Below, piece after piece: positions 11,999-23,600 of a DNA stretch of 64,000 bases; within the stretch, counting starts at the first letter, position 1, and every line of letters begins with the position of its first letter. Origin of the DNA: Agaricus subrufescens. Taxonomy: Eukaryota; Basidiomycota; Agaricomycetes; Agaricales; Agaricaceae. The position numbers and the translations under genes are program-made. The DNA lies in contig CM057057.1 of the NCBI GenBank assembly GCA_029945375.1, positions 806,001 to 870,000 on the forward strand, in the 5' to 3' direction. The notes beneath the pieces are model-generated. The model did no database searches. It worked only from the letters and a program-made list of their open reading frames with translations, and was not told where the DNA came from.

Positions 11999-12747
11999 TG
12001 GACGACTTCCCGCAGCGTCTGGAAACACAGAATTTTTTCTAAATCTTATTTCATTTGAAACTCCGCCCGTCTATACTCAGGATATTAAACCGTAGACCAT
12101 TTAGAATAAATCAAGGCCAATAAACATAGGCAGGGATATAGACTGTGATTATGAAATAGGATGGATAGTGCTTGCGTCCAGAACGGTTGATACACGCACT
12201 TCTGCTCATTATGAGATGTCTGAAGATGATCTTTCCTCTACGTATAAATGGCTGAACGACGATAGTGGTTGCAGCTACCGTTTACAGTTCACCCTTGGAC
12301 TCGGGCTTTTACGGTCACTCCTCACTTGAGCCACAGGCATCTGAGAGCACCTCATTCTGAGCAATGATGCACACTCAATCCGTAGCATTTTTCAATGATA
12401 GTGCACTCAAGTTTCGTTGTTCAAAAGCACATACGCCTGAGCTGTGGAATACTGAAGCCAGCCATGATCGGTTGCTGAAGCAGTGTCTCACGATATTGAC
12501 CTGAAAATTGGAGATAGGATCTTACTCGTGACGTCCATAACTCCTTTAATGCATAAAGTGAGGTAATATTCGAGGACTGCAATCTGGAAGAGGGGGGGGG
12601 CCTCTTCCAGATTGCAGTCTGGAAAGACGTGAATTTAAAGATCCGCTTTTGCCAAACACCGATTTAGTCAACGGCACGTCCGGCAATCAGCTGGGACACA
12701 ATCTGGAAAATATTTCTATTTTTCCAGACGCTACGGGAAGTCGTCCA
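11999..12747. mobile_element. Non-autonomous TIR DNA element, ~749 bp
   Basis: The ends are inverted copies of each other. 11999-12025 begins TGGACGACTTCCCGCAGCG and 12721-12747 is its reverse complement with one mismatch over 27 bp. The 9 bp flanks are ATTTTCCAA on the left and ATTTCTAAG on the right, which could be a decayed 8-9 bp target duplication. No transposase frame lies inside, so it is a MITE-like passenger. An internal 19 bp hairpin sits at 12575-12619. Flank length would suit Mutator- or hAT-like elements, but the class is not proven. Confidence 0.65.
12575..12619. repeat. Perfect 19 bp hairpin with a seven-G loop
   Basis: The arm at 12575-12593 (GACTGCAATCTGG...) is exactly the reverse complement of 12601-12619, with seven G residues between them. 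It lies inside the inverted-repeat element and shares the ATCTGGAA word with that element's right end. Confidence 0.85.
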
Positions 12748-12763
12748 ATTTCTAAGTCGCAAA

Positions 12764-14490
12764 TTAATATTGAAATTGATTCCAATTAAACGTTCTAACA
12801 ATATTCTCCAGATCAAAGCACTCCAGTTGATCCGGCCGGGTAATTACCACAATAACACCCAGGAGGACAACCAATAAACCAACAATTGCACTCAACGCAA
12901 CAAAGAATGGTCTACTACCCACCAAAGCCAACTTTCGTACCTCGATCACCGCGCTCGTATTAACCACTGCAAAAGAAGAAAAAGATGAGTCGACACTATT
13001 CGCTCTATATCTATTCAGGTAAGCTTTCGCTGAGGAGGCTATTGCAATGGCCATATTTTGACTTATCTTGTCCAGTGGAAGAGGCTTGAATCCCTGCCCG
13101 GAATCGGCTCCAGAATCCGACATAGGAAAGAATACTGGGCGTGTGATCCCAGAAAGGCTGGTACCACTGACACGAGCAGTGTTAAGGAGGCTTGTCCCAA
13201 ACAAGTAATTTGCTGCTTCGATTGGGATATTCATTACAACTGGGGCACGCGACAGAATGGTAGCATCGAGGAAATCCAGCGTGGCGTTTATAGTTGCCGG
13301 TAAGACCTCGAGTTGGGGGTCGCACATCAGCATGGAAGCAAACAATGTGCGACAGTCTGGCACTTTAACACCACTACTCAGAAACGTCGGGTTCTTGTTC
13401 TTGTTGCAAGGTAAAGGTAAAGTTGGAATATCTTTAGGATGCAGAGAGGATTGTGCCCCATTCCTTCCAACGAGAAGAAAATTAATCGGGGGAGATTTTT
13501 CACCAACTGCGCGGACAAGTGGGAGTATAACTCAGATATTTTTGCCATGAGCGAAAAGAAAAAAAACTGATAGGCAGAATAAACTAACTGGCGTCGTTAA
13601 GCACATCTGGGCCATCGATGAACACCCACTGTCTGTCCACAACAATCATAGAGGGCCAGGGCGTGTTTAATGTTGAGGGCTTCTTCCAGGAGCAGTTGAG
13701 ATTAGACCGGATGACATCACTTTGATATCTCATAGTCATGTTCTCGGTCATCAGGCCTGACGACGGCCAGGGTATCAGGATATCTGGATGTGTACCACTG
13801 AAACCCACATTTCCAGCCTTTCAGACCACTTCAAGTTGTACGATAGTGTTGGCACGATCCCATACAACTGGACTTTCTTCCATTCCCGGCGCACCTATCG
13901 TGGGGTTGGCGACTTGTATAGTGGATGGGTAATTGTAGCGGACCAAATCGACGCCAATTGCACTTGGACCCTTTCTATTGAGTAGCAGAAGCAGAAACAA
14001 GGATACAAAACTGAGACGAAATAGGTGTGTAGCACGTTTTGACACCCTGTGTTTCGCCTGGTCAATAAATCCAGTCATCAAACGAGAAACAATGTCGAGG
14101 TCCTGGAGAGTAAGACTTTGTGGACCACTACTTTGTTTGATCCATTCTGCACTGAAGATGTTCAGCAGGATATCCTTCACTACGTATATGGCAAGGGCAT
14201 GCCAAAGAATGGCAGTTGCAGTGACGACACCCTTGACTTCAGCGTTTGTGAGTGATACATATAGAAAAATAGGTCTGTGTAATGCAGCGGAAACGAGGCC
14301 AATAAAGCCAGATTCAAGTAGGTCAAAGATGACGACACGGATAAGGAAAGAATAGCGAGGAATACTTCGAGAGGGTGATTCGCCAGGTCGTACGGCGGTA
14401 TCTTTTAGATTGCCACATGACTCAACATTTGTCAGACGGAGATGGTGGCGAGTATCCCCTGCGCAAGGGTGTGAAAGAAAACAACACTTG
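12764..14490 (-). pseudogene. Pseudogene of the multipass membrane family (copy B)
   Basis: Full-length relative of copies A and C, with exon 2 (12764-13531) intact and the intron in the same place. Three lesions are visible. The start codon position used in copy C reads TTG instead of ATG. The N-terminal stretch (SFTPLRRGYSPPSPS, aligned to SFTLLHRTYSTLSPS in copy C) is in a different frame from the membrane segments. A TGA stop at 13821-13823 interrupts exon 1 in the QLEVV region, after which the correct frame continues. The ectodomain and last membrane segment are well kept (MCDPQLEVLPATINAT, TRPDQLECFDLENIV), so inactivation looks recent. Its 3' end is 16 bp from the TIR element. Confidence 0.8.
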
Positions 14491-14517
14491 GATGTACGGT
14501 ACACCTTGCGGATAGAC

Positions 14518-14526
14518 TATATATAT
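14518..14526 (-). promoter_or_regulatory. TATA-like element of pseudogene copy B
   Basis: A TATATATAT run lies at the same place relative to the gene as in copies A and C, left over from the duplicated promoter. Confidence 0.4.
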
Positions 14527-15209
14527 CTATGGGTCATGGAGGGTACTTTGCCTAACAAGACAATTTTCTGCAGAGATGCTGTTCGTAGTCATATAACATG
14601 ATTGGTGCGCAGAGAACATGCCTCAGCTGATGATGGGGCAGTGGATACTGCATGACAGGTACTACAGGTTTCCGTGACATTGCTGCGTAGAAGCAGAACA
14701 TGCATATACATTGGCTGTTCAGTAGGTTCGGACTGCGTCATGAACTACTAGTGCTAGGTTGTTCTCAGCCACGTATCTGGTTTTATCTGCCCTCAGGTGC
14801 TAAGTGTCGGTTTACAAGTCACTAATGTCGGGTCTAGCCAAGATTTTAGAGCTCCACAGAGCGTTGATCATCTGATGGTGTCTTCCTAAAATTAATTTAC
14901 ATTTGCTTGATTCACACCAATGGGATCTACAACCACCTCAAATATGAAACGTGATCAACAGCGTTTCATCTGGGCGCCCCTCTCCACAATCAAAACATTG
15001 AAAGCCTACTCCAATCTACTTTGCAACCCCATTGTAACCATCACAGCCAACCAGCCGTCAAATCAAATAATGGAGTAAATAACTTGTATGGTGAAATCCA
15101 AATAAACTTGCTGAGTATGCTACGAACTAAATCAAATGCGACAACATTATGCCCGGTAACTGCTTAATCAACAATCTCCTCATGGCGCCGGGTACGCGTC
15201 ACCAATAAC

Positions 15210-15244
<35 letters not shown>

Positions 15245-15666
15245 TAAGACTATGGCAGTGTGAGTGGGGGAGTGGAAGGCCTGGAGGGATAGTCGTCTCC
15301 AGGCCTCCAGGCGGTAAGAGTGAGGTTGGAACAGCATCAGGTCACCCAGATGTGTACAACCTACATTCTACCTGTGCCAATAGTCTCATCTAAAGTATGG
15401 GATCGGGAGGGTGGCTTTAAAGGAATCGCGAGCAGGTAGCGGTGCCGTCCACTCAGCACAGGAAGGAGAGATGAATGTGATATTATGCAATGTGAGGATC
15501 ACTATACTACGAATCCATCATTCACACGGGCTGCCCTTCCGGCGAGACAACACACCATGCTCATTCCTCGCATGGTGTTCCATGAACACTACTTGAAAGA
15601 TGGAAAAAATCGAGCCTCATTGATTCCGCCGACAATAAAAATAACTTCAGAAATCGAATGATAGTT
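14527..15666. other. Intergenic with a microsatellite
   Basis: No gene recognised. It contains an AAT repeat (15210-15244) and two small perfect inverted repeats: GGCCTGGAG/CTCCAGGCC near 15275-15305 and ACACCATGC/GCATGGTGT near 15550-15576. Confidence 0.4.
15210..15244. repeat. AAT trinucleotide microsatellite
   Basis: About eleven uninterrupted TAA/AAT units. A simple repeat between pseudogene copy B and the relic of copy E. Confidence 0.95.
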
Positions 15667-15730
15667 CTAATTCAATTTTCTTTGAAGAATGCTTTCTAGC
15701 TCAAAATTCTCCAGCTGATCTCGAGACGAG
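15667..15730 (-). pseudogene. C-terminal relic of the multipass membrane family (copy E)
   Basis: Only the last ~18 codons remain. They read RDQLENFELESILQRKLN and a TAG stop, matching the family tail SPDQLETFELEAI. Upstream sequence is unrelated. It lies ~185 bp downstream of copy C's stop and marks another lost family member. Confidence 0.75.
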
Positions 15731-15913
15731 AAACCACAAGAACAACTTAAGCATAGGAAAGACTGAGGAATACAGGGTAGTTGGCAAGGTACACTACGAC
15801 AGGCTAATTTAAACCGACAAAATCCTACACAGTCGCTATCTAATCAACAAGAACCTGTGAGTGAAAGATTAAAAAAATTCAAGGCGGAAATTCTGCAACA
15901 ACGAAACCAAAAT

Positions 15914-17614
15914 CTAATTCAATTTCCTAACAATGTTCTCCAAGTCAAAGCTTTCCAGCTGATCTGGTCGGGTAATCGCCACGATAGCACCCAGGAGGAC
16001 GACGAGTAGACCAACTATTGCATTTGAAGCAAGAAAAAATGCTTTCCTGCCAACCAATGCCAATTTTTGCTCTTCTATCACTGCGCTGGTATTGACCATT
16101 GCGAAAGAAGGTAATATTGAAGGATCGACTGCATCGCCGGGCAGATATCCGCTAAGGTAGGCTTTGGCTGCAGAGGTCAATGCCTTAGTCATATTTTGAT
16201 TTATCTGGTCCAGTGAAAGAGGCTTCAATGGGCTATCTGAAGTGACAAATGACCCCATGGGGAAGAATAGTTGAACCGAGACTGTAGAAATCTTTCCAGA
16301 TAATCCTATTGCATTCAAGAGGGCCATGCTGAACAAGTTGTTTGCCGCAGGAGTAGGGATATTCTTCACGGTCGGAGTGCCTGGCAAAATGGTAGCTTCA
16401 AGAGAAGACATTGTGACGTTTATGGTGGCGGGTAGAATTTCGAGCTGAGGGTCACAAACAAGTGCGGAAAGCAAGACTGGGATACACTCTGGTACCGATG
16501 GGCTGAAATATCTTGAATATAAAGTAGTGTTGCAAGTTAACAATGAGGAGGGAAGATCAAGGTGTTGAACTGGTTGCGTGTCATTCATACCAACAAAAAG
16601 AAAGGGAATTAAGGGGGAGAAATCACTGGATGAAACGAGTGGAAGTACAGCTATATATAGAGGCTATTAGAAATGATGATTGAGAAGTAGAAGATACCCA
16701 CCAGGAAGTGAGTGAAGACCATCTGGCATTTCTATATAAAACCACTCTAGCCGCCGATTGCCATACACACCAATCGTCCCAAGGGCGTCATCAAAGGAAG
16801 GTACTCTCCAGGAGCAGCTGAGGTTGTACCGGATGACGTCGCTTTCATACCTCATCGATATATTTTGGGACGCAGAGTTGAATGATGGCCAAGGTATAAG
16901 GATATTTGGTTGTGTGCCACTGAACCCCACCGTTTCTACCTTTTGGAGAGTTTCAAGTTGCACAATTGCATTTGCACGTTCTAGAACACTGATCGCGTAT
17001 CTTATATCAGTTGTCCCAATGGTAAGGTTAGCGACCTGTGTAGTGGCCTGGTAATCATGATAGGCAAGATCAATGCCGATTGCGCTTGGACTTAGTCCAT
17101 TAAGCAACATCAGCAGTAGGAAGGACAGGAAAGCAAGGCAGAATGGAAGCGTAGCACGTGTTGACATGCAATGCCTTGCTTGATCAATCAACCCCGTCGT
17201 CAAACGAGAAACCATATCAAGCTCCTGTAGAGTGAATCTCTGGGACTCGTCATATTGTCCCATCCACTCCGCGCTGAATACATTCAACAGGATATCCTTG
17301 ACTGCATATACAGCAAGAGCATGCCAAGCAATAGCAATCACGGTGACGGCACCCTTGACTTCACTGTTCGTCAGTGAGACGTGCAGGATGATGGGTCTAC
17401 GCAATGCAGCGGCAACAAGGGCTATGAAGCCAGACTCGAGTAGGACAAAGATGATGAAGCGGACGAGGAATGAATAGCGGGGAACAAGTCGGGAACTCGA
17501 GCCACCGGGTTGTAGAATGATCTCCTTGAGATTGGTGTTATGGGCATCATCAGATGACGACAAGGAAGGTGATAATGTGGAATATGTCCTGTGCAGGAGG
17601 GTAAAAGAAGGCAT
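15914..17614 (-). CDS. Multipass membrane protein of a tandem fungal family (copy C)
   Basis: Function unknown. Exons 16702-17614 and 15914-16650 join in frame to 549 codons. The start at 17614 (MPSFTLLHRTYS) was chosen by alignment to copy A; an in-frame ATG 19 codons upstream also exists. Layout as in copy A: a Ser-rich N-tail, three membrane segments with the conserved TNSEVKGAVTVIAIAWH, KDILLNVFSAEW and LTTGLIDQAR blocks, an NxS/T-rich segment with LSCSWR and VCDPQLEILPATINVT, and one C-terminal membrane segment before TRPDQLESFDLENIV. Intact and with the same intron as A, so it is probably expressed. Copy B looks closest to this gene. Confidence 0.8.
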
Positions 17615-17644
17615 AATCTGGCGAGCGGTATGCTTAGCTATGAC

Positions 17645-17652
17645 TATATATA
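17645..17652 (-). promoter_or_regulatory. TATA-like element of copy C
   Basis: TATATATA lies about 30 bp upstream of the copy C ATG, at the position conserved in copies A and B. Confidence 0.5.
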
Positions 17653-17659
17653 CCCGTTG

Positions 17660-18917
17660 CACAGAAATCACCGCTCAACAAGATACCGGCCTTCAAGGAA
17701 TTATGCATGATTGCGTATCATGGTTGTTGAAATAAACACATATTTCACACCATGGTAGACTGTGCCCAGTAGATTTTTCGTGTTGAGGTAACAGTTTCTA
17801 TTATGTTTGATGTTCTGTTTGGTGTTTGGTCAAACGAGTGATGTCTATTTCTTGACCTAGAGGGCTGCATGCGTTAACCAAACCAATAACTCAAAGGAAT
17901 ACAAAATCGAGATAAAATATAAAAATATTACCCAGAAGAAATTTCCCGAAATCAAAAAAAATCATCAACAGTCCATGTCCATCCCACTTTACGATCAAGG
18001 TAACTATCACCGCTGGCATCAGAAACACCAAACAATGAAGCGAATAGCTTGTATGGTGGGACAAAAGTTTGAATGTTAGTCGGAAGGAAGAATGAGAATA
18101 GAAAAGCATTGATAGTAAGTAGATGGCTTATAAACATGGGTGTTGAGTAGGTGCAGGAGGGGGAAGCGCTCAATGCGCCATGAGGTACGCGAGGACAGGA
18201 GGAATAGTGACGTTCCCAAACATTTTGATGCCACTTTAAAAGCCCTTCAATCAATCAACTCGGCTGTTGTGAGATTCAAGAATAGACACGACACACATAT
18301 GCGATTCATGCTTCTCTTAACTGACCCAATACCTAAAAGGATGATCAAGCCAACGAGTTGCTAAATATGACTCGTCATTGATGGGCTAAAGCAAAAGTGC
18401 AGAATCCGCGCGGAGACGCGGACTGATGCGGGCTCGATGCGGACTTGACAGGGAATAATAAGAAGAGGTGGACATGGACCACATGTTGGAGGAAAGTATG
18501 ATTGCGTAGAATAGATGCTGTTATGGGTTAGAGATAGTGCAATGGTATTGAATATTCTTACGCACAAGGTGGATCGTGGTCAGAATGTGGTAATGCGGAA
18601 TCAATATCAAGGCATGGCGCGGCTGGACGTGGGCTGGTGCGGACTAACGAGGGTCGGCGCGGGCATCATACGGACACTACGAGGACTCCTCCTTCGGACC
18701 TCCTCAGCACTGATAAAACATGGAACTGATAAATCTAAAAAAGAACGATGAACGAATTGTGAAGACTCATGAAGAGCACAACAAAGTAAGTTCTCCACAT
18801 AGGCATTGAGCAGAAGATCATGATATATTGTGATTTGAATATCTGTAACAACGATGTCCGAAAGTTGGTTTTGAGGGCTCAGTACTTTGGAATCGACGCA
18901 AGTAGAAGAGCGAGTTG
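17660..18917. other. Intergenic between membrane family and NACHT array
   Basis: No gene supported. A minus-strand frame at 17952-18254 has hydrophobic stretches but no homologue in the window. Around 18390-18450 and 18615-18690 there are GC-rich words (TGCGGACT, GGCGCGG) on an AT-rich background, perhaps an old insertion. Confidence 0.35.
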
Positions 18918-19107
18918 GGTCACAGTCACAGAATCGTCACGTGTTCTCCGCGTTGTTGCAAGAAAGACGAAACATCGACACTTCCCAGTCAATTTGGCGG
19001 CTCTCCACTACCGGACATCAACGGAAAAGACGACCATATGTTTGAATATTGCAGTACCGGCAGTCCCGTGCAGGGCTTCCTTCGCGCAGATGCTCCGAAA
19101 CATTCCG
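18918..19107 (+). repeat. TGTCAC block, unit 1
   Basis: Contains AGTCAC and CGTCAC 11 bp apart (18924, 18935), GGACATCAACGGAAAAGACGA and a closing ATGCTCCGAAACATTCCG. Closest to the block at 49632. Confidence 0.65.
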
Positions 19108-20676
19108 ATTCATCATCACCCTATCATATCATTTCAACACCAATCCTATAAGCAAGGAAGAGATGAACGACTCACAAACAAACTTGAAGAAACACAAAGC
19201 CGTCGTCTGGCAAGGCGAGAATGGCCTCAAATAGTGCCCAGGCTATCGAGAAGCCGTTCCGGTGCCATCAGATCAGGAGCAACGGCGTTGTTGCACCCTA
19301 CGCAAAATAGAGGGGTCGAGGCGGAGTCCAGACATAACCTTGTCCGAAACAGCCAAGGTGGGTGACGTCGCTAGAGGGCACGGAAGATGTCGTCTAAGCA
19401 CCTGATATGCCAAGAATTCGGCAGGTCCTACAGGCCACAGGTTCGGGGTGCATTTATTGCTGGCTAGAGACTGGAATAAAGCATTAAACGAATGATAGCA
19501 GTAGGTAGGGATGTATTGCCGTTAATCATGCAAGAGCGGAGGGGATGTGCAGCCGCTGAAGGATGGGACTTGCAAAAGGTTCTAGGATGTCGTGATCTCC
19601 GGGGTCAAGAAGTGCTTCCAGTCGCATGCGATGGCTTTGGCGGTCAATGAAGTGCGGCGAGTGTGCAAAGTGGTTCAGAGGATACACATAGATCCTCACG
19701 GAAGGAGTAAGACGGAATCGCGAACTCCGGGAGCAAGAGATTCTCACGATGCGGACTCTTCTGCCAATCCCAGGTGTGTTCTCTATCACCCATGTTGACG
19801 GCATATCCTCAGAATTTAACATACTCGCAGAGCATCCATGCCACCGTCATGTACACCGACATTCTCCCTCAACCGCGTCATCGAATTGCGTAACCAACTC
19901 GCCTGATCCCCGCTGTCGAAACTCGCCCCAGGTTGCCGGCAAATTTTCAAGTCCCCTTATGATACGCTTGTATATCTTGTGTATCACACCAACAAGACCT
20001 TGAGATCGTTCAAGGGCCGTTCTGGCGCAAATTGTGGCTGCTGGCCTATGATCGTCATACTGCCCTCGAACGTCTGAATCACCACCCAAATGCCGGTCAG
20101 TCGCCTCTGATACGCACAAGCTCACTCACAGATTTAAAAATAGGATACCGACCTTGCGCGAGGAATCCTGTTGCTATTAACATTCTTACCCACTCTCTGC
20201 GTCACGAAAAAAATGATGTTAGACATTTTATATTGCGCATCATTTGTGGTGAGTAACCTGCTCTCACCTTCAACGCTTGTAGTTGACAATGACTGTACAG
20301 AATCATTCCTGAGTGCCTTTCCTTCTCCCGCGTTCCTCGACACAGCGCCGAGTAATGGCATAGGAATAGCGGGGACCTATAACCTTATCTATCGAACGCG
20401 AGAAAATCCATCAGGTAACTGTGAAGCACGGCTGACGAACATATGTCCAAACTATAGCGTTGTCATCCTGATGTGCGGTCCTACGTACGCGAGGATTCCG
20501 TTGAGTGCATGTTGACGAATCAACGCATTGGATAAAACTTTAGTATGAGAGACGACGGGTGTGGAACAGGTTGGAGAATGTTTTAGCCTCACGAGTTGGT
20601 AATTCTTGGATGAGTGTTGCGTACAATATGACAATCTAAACATGATAACAAGACATTCATTGTGTGCGAGCCAATT
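19108..20676. other. Decayed array spacer, unit 1
   Basis: No intact gene. Pieces resemble spacers elsewhere: 20100-20210 (GATACGCACAAGCTC onward) matches blocks near 30935, 38680, 41640, 51470 and 60020. Plus-strand frames such as 18820-19365 keep partial similarity to 49809-50060 but are interrupted. Confidence 0.5.
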
Positions 20677-23600
20677 TTACACCTCATCCGGGCATGAAAG
20701 TACATAGTATCCTCGATCCCCCAATTCTAACTTCCAAAGACCCGCGTCGTGCTTTACCAGTAAGTCGTCTTCAGTATATTCATATTCGAAAATTGCAAAC
20801 CGCGCTCCTAGCATCCCACCAATTAGAATTTCAAGTTGGGGTCTGTGCTGCTGAAAAAGATGAAGCCCGGATATGTATTCCTTGTATCTCTCTGAGTTCG
20901 TGTTCGACCAATCAAGCTAGAACAAAAGGTCAGCCTATTCCCAAATCAGAGGTGGTTGAACTTTACCCTCTCCCCTACAACCATTTTCATCTCATTATCT
21001 ACGCTACGGCTCAACGTATGAGAGGGTGCACTTTGAATATCCCCAACTGGGCAATGATCAACTGGGAGCTTTCGGAACTCGATCGCATGAAAGAGGCCCC
21101 GACCGGTAAGTTCAGCTTGATACATCTGACATCCTAATCAGGCTAATTAACGTTAAAGCTATGGATATATATGCTTACCTTCCAGATACCAAACAACCAA
21201 ATAGCAAACTGGGGACGTTTCCACCTGACCATAGATACGCTCCAGAAATCCAATTGTCCAAGTGCATGAAAAACTTGATCTCGGGTTTGCTTCGACTCGA
21301 GTTCAGTAGGCTCATATTGTGTAAGTACGACTAGTGCCTCATGAATATCGTGAACCAAATTTGGATTGCCACGAGGACAGATTTCAAGATACTGTGACCA
21401 ATTCGCGAAATCTTGTTTCTAAAGCTTAGCATTATTGACAATATGTAGAAATAAACCAACCAACCAAAGATGCCAGGAAACTGCATTTTGAAGTCGAGCC
21501 ACATATCATATAGCACCCTGAGCACATGATCTGTCGAGACAAAAAAATTCTTGGACCGAGCAGCATCCATCAGATACTGACAGAATGAAGTATGAGAAAG
21601 GACTATAGGTGTCCAAGGCAGATTTGTTGGAGAAGTCAGGACCATTAGATGGCAATAATCAAGTGAAGCATAGACTGCATCCAGATCAAGGCCAAAAAAT
21701 GTGCCAATGTCCTTGGCAAATCTGAGAGATTGGCATGAAAATGTTGTGCTGTAGAGTAGAGCACCCAGAACCTGTTGTGTTATCTGCCACATCTCAGAAG
21801 GAATAGAGTTGAGAATATGGGTGTAGAAAGCATCAACATAGATGAATGGCTGATCATCATCAGGATCAACTTTATCAATGAGGGATAAAAGTTGATCAAG
21901 GTGTGTGATAGGATTGGCAGAATAAGGATCCTGGATGAATTGAAGGGCTATGTGGGCAAATGGAAGATAGTGAGCCACAGCACCAGCAACTTTGAGAAAT
22001 TGCTCTTTGCTGGGCCAGGTTGATGGTACCAAAGAAGAGTATCTTCTTTGAATTGCTTGAAAGCCTGTCTTAAGGAAATGTTCAGCCTCATGATAAGAAT
22101 TAAAATCAGAAAATGGAAAGGAGATATATCTGAAAACTGGAGGATCAACTGGGCCACCAAACTGTGGATCCACTGCATCAACCTGATGCCTGAGAAGCAA
22201 GTGACAATTTCCAGGGCTTCCAGAGACTAAAACTGGAAGTTGAGGAGAGTGTGATTGAAGAAGGGATATCTGATCAATTATTTGATGGGATTCAAGCTGT
22301 TGAAAATCTTGAATCAATGTCATGAATACATCAAAAATTGATTCCTAACCATATCATAAAAAAATATGCCTGTTTGCTGAGTTCTCTCACCACCAATGAA
22401 TTGCATGTGAGCTAAGCGGGATCCAACCTGGAGTGGTTTGATTGTTTCGAGCATCTCCACTAAAACCATTCCTCTGGATACAAGTTCATCTTGGTATGCC
22501 TAAAATAAGACCTAGTCACAATATCGAGGGAAATGGTCAAAAGTTACTTTACCTCAAATAAATCAAATAGCCAAGGCCAAAATTTTGCAATTTTATTACC
22601 ACCTGGATATTCAGTTCTTGAAAAAATATCCAGCCAATCATTGAGTACGTCAAAACATTGGTCTTGATCTTCTTTGGATGAAAACGGTTGTCCTTCAGGA
22701 TCAAATCTTTGAACTAGAAACCCAAACAATGCTCCGTGGATACAGGGTACTAGCACTTCTCCAATCCCAGGAGCATATCTGCAAAATAAGTTATGATTGA
22801 GATATTGATGGTAATAGTGCTCGGTCGCGAGATTTCTTACTCACTTGTCATGGATTCCCAATGACAAAAGATACCTAATCCATCTCTTTTCATATGTCAA
22901 GCCTGAACAATCAGCATTATCAAATGATGGTGTATACTATCCTAACACACCTGGGATTAGAGAAAAGTTTGCCTTAAACTTTTGCCAAACAGTCAGAGCT
23001 GACTTAACCACGTCTTCTTCCACATCTCCCATGGATATACAAAAGTTTTGGGAACGAGAGGGGTTGCGGAGATAGTCACTGAAAGAAGCATGATAAAAGG
23101 TTGTGGATTCCGTGTAGGCATCTTCAGGATCAGACAGCTGCAGCAGTGAATAGCAGCCGTTCACAGAGCCGTAAACGGCAGTGAGGTCCAGACCAAGGAC
23201 AATAGAAATGCCTCCAAGTTTCTTGAGCACAAGTTCTGGATACAACAGAGCCCCAAGAACACGTTTTGTGGTCGGCCATACGTCATGTGGAATCGTACTG
23301 AGAATACTCGCATACAGAGTGTCCAAGGGGGCCAATGGATGGTCAGGAGATGTGGTAGCAGCACCGTCGAGAGCAGATAGAACTTGGTTGAGGCGGGTAA
23401 CAGGATTGGCGTATCGGGGATCTTCGATAAATCGAATAACCGTGTTCGCAAAAATGAAGAGACCTGATGCGCGGTAGACCAACGTTCGGAACTGTTCTTT
23501 ACTGGGCCACTCCTTCGGTACAGTTCGCGGAAACTTCTTCCTGATTCTTTCCAGGTTCTCCTCCAGGTAATGCTCAACGTCCTCACGGTCCACGGGGACA

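Noticed and set aside
15275..15305. Small hairpins near 15.29 and 15.56 kb as terminators or RNA genes.
   Set aside because: Stems of nine bases without a U-tract or wider fold are expected by chance at this length, and rho-independent terminators do not apply to a eukaryote.
21331..22323. A stand-alone 330 aa protein ending in membrane-like IYFYILSIM sequence.
   Set aside because: It is exon 8 of NACHT copy 1 read through its intron. Splicing at 21465 continues the domain in frame, so the hydrophobic tail is intron translation.
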